NCBI GenBank assembly: GCA_023416415.1
Contig: JAEZHR010000214.1
Coordinates: forward strand, 1-13,075
Direction of reading: 5' to 3'
Length of the DNA: 13,075 bases
Source of the DNA: Pseudomonadota bacterium
GTDB lineage: Bacteria; Pseudomonadota; Gammaproteobacteria; Burkholderiales; Burkholderiaceae_D
A program made the translations under genes and the position numbers. Shown one piece after another: positions 8,105-13,075 of the stretch. A model generated the notes under the pieces. That model searched no databases and was not told the origin of the DNA. It saw only the letters and a program-made list of their open reading frames with translations. How positions within the stretch are numbered: the first letter of the stretch is position 1; each line of letters begins with the position of its first letter.

Positions 8105-8137
8105 CTTCTCTCCGGAACTTTTTTGCACGGAGAGAAG
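8105..8137 (-). promoter_or_regulatory. tpsA 5'-leader hairpin covering the ribosome binding site
   Basis: In the tpsA mRNA sense, CTTCTCTCCG and CGGAGAGAAG form a perfect 10-bp inverted repeat separated by 13 nt that contain an A6 run. The 3' arm contains the only Shine-Dalgarno (GGAG) and ends one base before the ATG at 8103. Folding would bury the ribosome site, so tpsA translation is probably conditional (temperature, an RNA-binding protein, or a small RNA). The pairing is seen directly; the regulatory role is inferred. Confidence 0.6.
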
Positions 8138-8163
8138 TTTGCCTAATTGCATCTTGCTTGTAA

Positions 8164-8183
8164 TGTCCCTACAAATAGGGACA
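8164..8183. promoter_or_regulatory. Perfect 8-4-8 palindrome between tpsA and the response regulator (candidate operator)
   Basis: Inverted repeat with arms tgtcccta and tagggaca around caaa, centred in the 144-bp divergent intergenic region. Dyads of this size suit NarL/FixJ-family dimers, and such a regulator is encoded 64 bp away. It therefore may be the binding site for autoregulation and control of tpsAB. Rough promoter matches overlap it: on the minus strand TTGTCC with TACAAG 16 nt downstream, and on the plus strand ttgtaa (8158) with gacaat (8180-8185). These hexamers are weak (about 4 of 6). Confidence 0.5.
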
Positions 8184-8247
8184 ATGTTTTGTGCTTGATT
8201 TGTGGAAAAATGCGCCTATCGATGCCCTTCGATTTTTCCCCTTCCCC

Positions 8248-8904
8248 ATGATCCGTATCGCGCTCGTCGAGGACAATCCGGTTTTCCACGGCAGCCTGTC
8301 TGCCGCCATCGGGCAGGCCGAAGACATGCAGGAGGGCGGCTGCGCGACGACGCTGGCAGGCGGCTTGAGCCTCCTTGCCGGCGAACCGGCCGACGTGCTG
8401 CTGGTCGATCTGGGCCTGCCCGATGGTTCGGGTCTGGACATCATCCGGGCGGCGAAGGTCAAATGGCCGCAGTGCGAAATCATGGTGGTGACGATGTTCG
8501 GCGATGAAACGCACGTGCTGCGCGCGATCGAGAACGGAGCCAGCGGCTACCTCCTCAAGGACGGTGCACCTGAGAAGATCGTCGAGGAGATCCGCAGTCT
8601 CATGAGTGGTGGCAGCCCGATCAGTCCGCACATCGCGCGGCACATCCTGATGCGTGTTCGTCACTCCGAGGCTTCTGCCGCACCGCCATCGGCCGGTGTC
8701 CCGCAAACAGTGTTTTCCGAACGCGAGCTGGAGACACTGAAGCTCGCCTCCCAGGGTTTCACTTCCCATGAGATAGCCGCCATGCAGGGGATCTCGCGTC
8801 ACACGGTGCTGACCTATGTGCGCCGCATCTACAAGAAACTGGGTGTGAATTCGCAACGGGCGGCGATCAACGAAGCCCGCCGCCAAGGGATATTGCGTGA
8901 TTGA
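8248..8904 (+). CDS. NarL/FixJ-family response regulator
   Basis: A 218-residue DNA-binding response regulator. The receiver domain (1-120) shows the acidic pair E8-D9, phospho-acceptor D54 in LLVDLGLPDGSG, T82 and K104 (YLLKDGA). A LuxR-type helix-turn-helix follows at about 150-215 (SERELETLKLASQGFTSHEIA, here cut as SERELETLKLAS and QGFTSHEIA, then GISRHTVLTYVRRIYKKLGV). The ATG at 8248 starts exactly at the receiver (MIRIALVEDN) but has no clear Shine-Dalgarno; a GTG at 8191 would add 19 residues that resemble nothing. It overlaps the histidine kinase gene by 8 nt and is divergent from tpsAB, so the pair is likely cognate and probably regulates the secretion genes (inference). Confidence 0.93.
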   Translation: MIRIALVEDNPVFHGSLSAAIGQAEDMQEGGCATTLAGGLSLLAGEPADVLLVDLGLPDGSGLDIIRAAKVKWPQCEIMVVTMFGDETHVLRAIENGASGYLLKDGAPEKIVEEIRSLMSGGSPISPHIARHILMRVRHSEASAAPPSAGVPQTVFSERELETLKLASQGFTSHEIAAMQGISRHTVLTYVRRIYKKLGVNSQRAAINEARRQGILRD

Positions 8905-10846
8905 GCGCATGCTGACCGGGCATTGCCTATTGCGCTGTCTGGTGACGGCGCTGCTGCTGGCTTGCCTGCCGTTCGCGCAGGCGGACAATCCTCGTGCCAT
9001 CCAGCTCACGCAGGCAGACGTGGCAAGCAGCGGGCATGGCACATTCGACGTTCCGCCACTGAGCGTATCCGCCGCCGGGCTGTCAATGCAATGGACGATC
9101 AAAGCCCTGCCGCATGTGATGCCGCGTGACACCCCACAGGCCATCGGCGAGGCGGCAGACGACATCGTGGCAACCTGGTACCGGCTGCGCCCGCCGTCGC
9201 CGGCCAGCGGGGAGGACACCTACCTTTATCTCCCACGCTGGCAGACGATCGGTTACCTCTCCGTCTACAAGGACGGCAAACTCTTCTGGCGTTCTTCCGG
9301 CGGGCCGGTGTGGAACGGCTTCAACCATCCCGTCTGGCTGAAACTGGCCGAACGCGGCGAAGCGCCGCCACACGAAATCCTGATCCGCATGGACGCCCTG
9401 CGTAGCGCGGGAGGCGCCCTGTCTTCTGTCTGGATCGGCACCAGCGATGAATTGCGCTGGCGTTACCAGACCCGCAATTTCCTTCAGGTGACGCTGGTTC
9501 GCGTCGTTACCGGTACGTTCCTCATCGTGGGCCTGTTCTGTTTCGCGGTCTGGCTGCGTCGGCGCAAAGAAGTCATCTACGCGTGGTTCGCAGCCACCGG
9601 TGTGGTGTCCTGGCTGCGCTACATGCATTTTCATACCGGCATCGAACCTTTACCGATCCCGGAAGCATGGTTCGGCTGGATGACAGCGATGGCGCTGGGC
9701 TGGCAGGTCGTATGTGTCTACTTCTTCGCGTTCAGGCTGCACAGGCATCGCTTCCCTCGCCTCGAACGCGGCATGCTCGGATTCACACTGATGGCGTCCA
9801 TCGCCACGCTGCCCGGCCTCGTGCATCTGGATACGCTGCTCACCATCACCAATCTCCTGATGTTCACCATGGCGGTGCTGGCCACCAGCGCCATGCTCTA
9901 TGCCTCATGGAAGAGCCGCTCGCGCGAGGGGCTGGCAATCTCGCTGTGGACAGCCCTCAATGTGCCCGTGGGCTTGCACGACCTGCTGTTGCAGAACTAC
10001 GCAATCGACATCGAGCTTCCGTACCTGATGCCGTACACGATCCTCGGCACCTTCCTGCTCTTCATCGTCATCATGCTGAATCGCTACACGAAAGCACTGG
10101 ACGATGCCGGCAACGCCAACGCGCGACTCGAAGCCCGTTTGCGCGAGCGCGAGCTGGAGCTGGAGGAAAGTCACCGCAAGCTGAGGGAGGCCGAGCGGCA
10201 GCAGATGATCGAGCAGGAACGCCAGCGCCTGATGCGCGACATGCATGACGGTATCGGCACCTCGTTGATGATGGCACTGGCCGCCGTGGAAAAAGGCAAG
10301 CTCGACGAGCCCGCCATCACGGCGCTGCTGCGCGACTGCATAGACGATCTCAAACTGACCATCGATTCGATGGGGCCGGTTGATTCCGACCTGCTGTTCC
10401 TGCTTGCGGCACTACGCGTTCGCCTTGCGCAACGTTTCAGCCAGGCGGGGCTGACGCTCCACTGGCAGGTAGGCGAACTGCCCGGATTGGCCTGGCTGGA
10501 TCCGGCCAGCGCGCTACAGATCATGCGCATCCTGCAAGAAGCCTTCGCCAATGTCATCAAACACGCGCAGGCCACCGAAATCCGGGTCACTACCGGCATG
10601 CGCGACGGTCGCGTCTTCGTTGCCATCACCGATGATGGCAAGGGCTTCTCACTCCAGGACGCGGAACACGGCCAGGGCCACGGCCTCATCAATGTCCGGC
10701 ACCGCGCCAAATCGCTCGGTGGCGAAGCAACCTGGGTTTCCTCCGCGGCTGGCACCTGCTTCGAACTGTGGCTACCGCTAGCACGGCCGTCTGCCCATGA
10801 TGAATTCGGCAACCCGCCCATTCATGAGACAACCCTGATTCCCTGA
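8897..10846 (+). CDS. Membrane histidine kinase with 7TMR-DISM sensor and HisKA_3/HATPase core
   Basis: A 649-residue sensor kinase of the NarX/DesK-like class. Parts in order: signal peptide (residues 1-29), a periplasmic jelly-roll sensor resembling 7TMR-DISMED2 (about 30-190; WYRLRPP, YLYLPRWQTIGYLSVYKDGK), seven membrane segments (about 195-395), a coiled coil (about 400-445), the HisKA_3 dimerisation motif with phospho-acceptor H450 (RDMHDGIG), and an HATPase domain with the N box (N552, EAFANVIKHA) and G box (DDGKGF, 579-584; GHGLINVRHRAKSLGG). DISM sensors are thought to bind carbohydrate-like or other small ligands; the signal here is unknown. The GTG at 8897 overlaps the regulator stop by 8 nt; ATG at 8909 is an equally possible start. 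No terminator is evident after the gene. Confidence 0.92.
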   Translation: MIERMLTGHCLLRCLVTALLLACLPFAQADNPRAIQLTQADVASSGHGTFDVPPLSVSAAGLSMQWTIKALPHVMPRDTPQAIGEAADDIVATWYRLRPPSPASGEDTYLYLPRWQTIGYLSVYKDGKLFWRSSGGPVWNGFNHPVWLKLAERGEAPPHEILIRMDALRSAGGALSSVWIGTSDELRWRYQTRNFLQVTLVRVVTGTFLIVGLFCFAVWLRRRKEVIYAWFAATGVVSWLRYMHFHTGIEPLPIPEAWFGWMTAMALGWQVVCVYFFAFRLHRHRFPRLERGMLGFTLMASIATLPGLVHLDTLLTITNLLMFTMAVLATSAMLYASWKSRSREGLAISLWTALNVPVGLHDLLLQNYAIDIELPYLMPYTILGTFLLFIVIMLNRYTKALDDAGNANARLEARLRERELELEESHRKLREAERQQMIEQERQRLMRDMHDGIGTSLMMALAAVEKGKLDEPAITALLRDCIDDLKLTIDSMGPVDSDLLFLLAALRVRLAQRFSQAGLTLHWQVGELPGLAWLDPASALQIMRILQEAFANVIKHAQATEIRVTTGMRDGRVFVAITDDGKGFSLQDAEHGQGHGLINVRHRAKSLGGEATWVSSAAGTCFELWLPLARPSAHDEFGNPPIHETTLIP

Positions 10847-10924
10847 TTACGGAAACTGTCCGATATCCGGCTTCACGCATTTCCGTCCGAGAGATATCCC
10901 TTGCTAGCCGAAAATTATAGGTCC

Positions 10925-11047
10925 AGGAGTGTCTATAACAGCCGGGGCGATTCAGTTTGTTCGTCGCTGTATCGGCTCTTCTTCATTGCTCCCTTCCACG
11001 GCAGCAGACCCCACACCATCACCGTACTGATCCCGGGGAGCAGGTCA
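10925..11047 (-). mobile_element. IS3-family-like remnant B: left end and start of orfA, joined to a second IS-like end
   Basis: On the minus strand a possible left terminus TGACCTGCTCCCCGGGA starts at 11047, 5 nt from the stop of the RelA/SpoT gene. It is followed by GGGAGC and an 18-codon frame (10933-10986) starting MKKSRYSDEQ, the usual opening of IS407-type IS3-family OrfA. The frame leaves the family after residue 10-11 and ends at a TAG. The break coincides with TGAATCGCCCCGG at 10953, which itself looks like an IS3-family terminus, so a second IS end or an internal deletion is likely. No transposase body remains. Family assignment is from memory of typical ends and N-termini. Confidence 0.45.
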
Positions 11048-11051
11048 CTGG

Positions 11052-12152
11052 CTACTTCAATGAACGCCCCAGATCGATGAAAAATTTAGTAAACCAGTTC
11101 AGGGAGCTCAATTGTCCTCTTGCAAGAATGGTTTCGAGATGCCAGACGAATTTCGCCGAGTCGGCAAAGTAATTCGGATACGCCTCCTTCAAACCGCCAA
11201 GCGCGTCGGTAGAGACAAAGGCTACAACCTTCTCCGGGGACTTAAGGCTCGTTTTCTCTAGTTCCAGGTAATGTTCTACACCGGCATCATGGCCTTCGAT
11301 ATCGTAGAAGTGATACTGTACCGTAGTGCGATGCGTATCGACTTCCAGGAGGTAGTAGCCTTCGATACCTTTTACCCCCTCATCCTCCAGCACCGCAAGA
11401 CTGCGACTGAATCCCTCGAAACGCCTCAAAACATCTAGGTCCCGCGTCAGCCTCACGACGTCGACGCATACGTCTCGGTGACGCTCCTCATTTGCCGGAA
11501 CACCGTCCAAGTGCGACATGGCTTCGCCGACGAGCCGAAAGAAGCGCGCCCAGTCCAAGTTACCTTCACCCGCCTTGAGGTGCTGTTTAGTGAAGAGGTC
11601 GACGATCTCAAGTGCCGTTGCCCATGCGTGTTGAATTTGGGTGCGTAGCTGGATCTCGATTTGATACATAGATCCGGATTTATCGGGAAACTTCCCGATC
11701 ACATGAATCCCTCTGTATCCATCCTCCTTAGGTCGCTTGATGTAGTCCTTAATGCGGTGGTAATCGCGTCGAGCTGTCAAGGCACGGCGCAACTGATTGA
11801 CCTGACGGATCGAACTCAGGATCACGCGGCATCCGCCGACGTCCTGCATGTTCTGCAAGTCCATGCTTTTGTTGCGCCGGAGCTTGGCGATTATCGATGG
11901 CGCGCGTTTTAGCCGCTTGGCGATGAACGCACTCCTATGCTTTTGCTGACTTACTTCTTCGACTTCCCGAACTGCTGCTTCAAGCGGAACCAAATGGCAT
12001 GCACGCCAATACGACAGGACCTTTAGTGCTTCAAGTTGTTGCTCCGGCGTGACGCTGGCGGTCTGATCTTTAATCAAGACCTCGCCCGCTCGTTTCACCG
12101 CCGATTTTGAGTAGGTTTTCTGCATGCTCAGGGACGTTGTTGCTATGCTCAT
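11052..12152 (-). CDS. Stand-alone RelA/SpoT synthetase-domain protein (possible alarmone-synthetase toxin)
   Basis: A 366-residue protein with one RelA_SpoT nucleotidyltransferase domain (about 75-200). Catalytic motifs look intact: MQDVGGCRVI with D104, DYIKRPKEDGYRGIH (136-150) with Y146 as the base-stacking residue and H150, and YQIEIQLRTQIQHAW with E166 and H175. There is no HD hydrolase domain and no TGS or ACT domain, so it could make but not degrade its product. The C-terminal part (about 225-366, with GYYLLEVD and KEAYPNYFADS) is unlike RelA/SpoT regulatory domains; its role is unknown. Stand-alone synthetases include ppGpp makers and toxSAS toxins that make (p)ppApp or pyrophosphorylate tRNA, some in phage defence. 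ATG at 12152 or at codon 10 is possible; neither has a strong ribosome site. Base composition is lower in GC than its neighbours, suggesting transfer. Confidence 0.85.
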   Translation of the reverse strand: MSIATTSLSMQKTYSKSAVKRAGEVLIKDQTASVTPEQQLEALKVLSYWRACHLVPLEAAVREVEEVSQQKHRSAFIAKRLKRAPSIIAKLRRNKSMDLQNMQDVGGCRVILSSIRQVNQLRRALTARRDYHRIKDYIKRPKEDGYRGIHVIGKFPDKSGSMYQIEIQLRTQIQHAWATALEIVDLFTKQHLKAGEGNLDWARFFRLVGEAMSHLDGVPANEERHRDVCVDVVRLTRDLDVLRRFEGFSRSLAVLEDEGVKGIEGYYLLEVDTHRTTVQYHFYDIEGHDAGVEHYLELEKTSLKSPEKVVAFVSTDALGGLKEAYPNYFADSAKFVWHLETILARGQLSSLNWFTKFFIDLGRSLK

Positions 12153-12154
12153 CT

Positions 12155-12298
12155 TTACTTGGTACGGTCGACGGCTTCGTCCTTACGTTTCCATCGTTCC
12201 GTAAAACGTTCTTGGCATGTATGGTGAAGTCCACCGGTTGAGGCCATGATATGCAAAGCTAGCTTTTCTCCCGTTTCTCGGCGCAGGGTCCAGTGCAT
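12155..12298 (-). CDS. Possible small protein (47 residues) immediately upstream of the RelA/SpoT gene
   Basis: Minus-strand frame starting MHWTLRRETGEKLALHIMAS and ending ERWKRKDEAVDRTK; its stop is 2 nt before the RelA/SpoT ATG, so it would be co-transcribed and coupled. It is rich in charged residues (Arg, Lys, Glu, His) like a cytoplasmic protein. It has no ribosome site of its own, but a good one (AGGAG) stands upstream in a different frame (see 12259-12315). I do not recognise the sequence. Toxic synthetases are often paired with a small neighbour antitoxin, so this is a candidate, but it may be chance or the tail of a broken gene. Confidence 0.25.
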   Translation of the reverse strand: MHWTLRRETGEKLALHIMASTGGLHHTCQERFTERWKRKDEAVDRTK

Positions 12299-12315
12299 GC
12301 CATTTTGCCTCTCAT
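12259..12315 (-). CDS. Possible 18-residue leader ORF with strong Shine-Dalgarno
   Basis: Minus-strand ATG at 12315 is preceded by AGGAG (12323-12327) at a 7-nt spacing, the best ribosome site in this intergenic stretch. The frame reads MRGKMACTGPCAEKRENS and stops. It overlaps, in another frame, the start of the 47-residue frame at 12155-12298; a single +1 shift near codons 1-5 would join the two into a protein of about 53 residues. It may be a leader peptide or the head of a frameshifted small gene. Confidence 0.25.
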   Translation of the reverse strand: MRGKMACTGPCAEKREKS

Positions 12316-12590
12316 ACGATTGCTCCTGTTACGTTCGGCCGAGCGATTCAGAATGAAAACGGTCGCAACGAGCGACCTGATACAGCGCAACTGCATTATC
12401 GCTGGAATGTCTTTCTGGACTACTTGCCGTAATGCACGCCGAACCGGCCTAGTGCCCGCCCCAGCATCGGCGACACACTCGCACGGACATCACTGTCCTC
12501 TTCTGGCCGCTCCCAGACGTTCAATGCCAGACGAGCTCAGACCATCAACAATGGAATCGCTCTGGTCGGGCAGACAAGTCAAAGACAAAA
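12316..12590. other. Intergenic stretch without a recognised gene
   Basis: Between the small frames upstream of the RelA/SpoT gene and the gyrB terminator I see no convincing gene. It holds one small hairpin (ggtcgc / gcgacc, 12361-12377) followed on the minus strand by GTTTTC, a possible weak terminator or attenuator, and a 38-codon minus-strand frame without an early start (12420-12536, with NVWERPEEDSDVRAS) that could be a coding relic. A plus-strand open frame across 12293-12661 has no ribosome site and no recognisable protein character. Confidence 0.4.
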
Positions 12591-12622
12591 AGGCGAATCC
12601 CAAGGGACTCGCCTCTTTTTTT
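12586..12622. terminator. Bidirectional rho-independent terminator downstream of gyrB
   Basis: Arms aggcga-tccc and ggga-tcgcct (12591-12614) pair as a long stem broken by one mismatched base on each side, with an aa loop. On the plus strand a ctttttttaa run follows; on the minus strand a CCTTTTTG run follows. On the minus strand it stands 86-109 nt after the gyrB stop and should end gyrB transcription. In the plus direction it would block read-through into gyrB from the variable region. Confidence 0.85.
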
Positions 12623-12638
12623 AAGATTATTTCAGTAT

Positions 12639-12686
12639 CTGTGTCAGAACGTTTTCACTAACTTGGCACAGTTTTTACTTTCTGTG
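12639..12686. repeat. Nested inverted repeats between gyrB and its terminator
   Basis: ctgtgtca (12639-12646) faces tggcacag (12664-12671) with one mismatch, and cacag (12667-12671) also faces ctgtg (12682-12686), giving two mutually exclusive pairings. They may be 3'-UTR structure or a decayed IS end; I cannot assign them. Confidence 0.25.
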
Positions 12687-12699
12687 GCGTCCGACAAAA

Positions 12700-13075
12700 T
12701 TAGACGTCAATATTCCCCGCCTGTAGCGCATTGTTCTCAATGAACGCCCGCCGCGGCTCCACGTCGTCGCCCATGAGCGTCGTGAAGATCTGATCCGCCG
12801 CGATGGCGTCCTCGATCTGTACGCGCAGCAGACGGCGCACGCTCGGGTCCATCGTGGTTTCCCAGAGCTGTCCGGGGTTCATTTCGCCCAGACCCTTGTA
12901 GCGTTGCTTGGAGACGCCGCGCTCGGCTTCGTCGCGCAGCCAGTTCATCGCTTCGCGGAAGTTACGCACGGCAAATTCCTTCATCTTCTCGCCCTGGCCA
13001 CGGCGCACGATGGCGCCTTGGCCGATCAGGCCGGTGAAGGTGGCGGCGTTTTCGGCGAGGACCTTGTAGTCGGGT
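12700..13075 (-). CDS. gyrB: DNA gyrase subunit B, C-terminal part
   Basis: The last 125 or so residues of GyrB; the rest lies beyond the right edge. The end of the TOPRIM domain and C-terminal tail are clear: SKQRYKGLGEMNPGQLWETTMD (the conserved QRYKGLGEMNP and LWETTMDP blocks), RRLLRVQIEDAIAAD, FTTLMGDDVEPRRAFIE, and the terminal NIDV. GyrB with GyrA introduces negative supercoils using ATP. The QRYKGLGEMN and QLWETTM blocks and the MGDDVEPRR segment could also suggest ParE, but the NIDV ending favours GyrB. In Burkholderiales gyrB usually follows dnaA-dnaN, so the origin is likely nearby (inference). Transcription should end at the terminator at 12586-12622. Confidence 0.97.
   Translation of the reverse strand, partial: PDYKVLAENAATFTGLIGQGAIVRRGQGEKMKEFAVRNFREAMNWLRDEAERGVSKQRYKGLGEMNPGQLWETTMDPSVRRLLRVQIEDAIAADQIFTTLMGDDVEPRRAFIENNALQAGNIDV

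Noticed and set aside
8143..9219. 358-codon minus-strand open frame opposite the response regulator and kinase start
   Set aside because: Antisense to two genes with complete catalytic motifs; the His/Arg-rich sequence has no domain character.
1..13075. CRISPR arrays or rRNA/tRNA genes
   Set aside because: No regularly spaced direct repeats and no tRNA or rRNA-like segments were seen on either strand.

Overview
The window looks like a high-GC betaproteobacterial chromosome, probably Burkholderiales. The gyrB tail ends in the family's conserved QRYKGLGEMNP...NIDV stretch, the left edge carries a branched-chain amino acid type ABC operon, and most genes have GC-rich codon use. The genus cannot be fixed from the sequence alone. 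The gyrB end at the right edge implies the chromosome near the replication origin, with a variable region lying downstream of gyrB.

Left block (1-3259, all minus strand): a tightly packed HAAT-family ABC importer in the order substrate-binding protein, LivH-like permease, LivM-like permease, LivG-like ATPase. The ATPase runs off the left edge. Genes overlap or are spaced by a few bases. A 21-bp near-perfect palindrome lies upstream and may be its operator.

Middle block (about 3600-11050): a two-partner secretion pair on the minus strand (TpsA exoprotein, then TpsB outer-membrane transporter). It is divergent from a two-component system on the plus strand: a NarL/FixJ response regulator overlapping by 8 nt a 7TMR-DISM histidine kinase. 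The divergent intergenic region holds a perfect 8-4-8 palindrome (candidate operator). It also holds a perfect 10-bp inverted repeat whose second arm is the tpsA Shine-Dalgarno sequence, so the mRNA could hide its own ribosome site. The block is bracketed by two short, related remnants in the same orientation that look like the 5' end of an IS3-family transposase orfA, suggesting it was carried in or rearranged by IS elements.

Right block (11052-12699): a stand-alone RelA/SpoT nucleotidyltransferase-domain protein on the minus strand with intact synthetase motifs and no hydrolase domain. It is preceded by tiny frames that could be a small partner or a broken gene. It resembles toxic small alarmone synthetase or phage-defence toxins more than housekeeping RelA/SpoT. 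A bidirectional rho-independent terminator and the 3' end of gyrB close the window.

The most notable candidates are the TPS/two-component cassette with its layered control region and the lone RelA/SpoT protein. All functional links beyond family assignment are inference.
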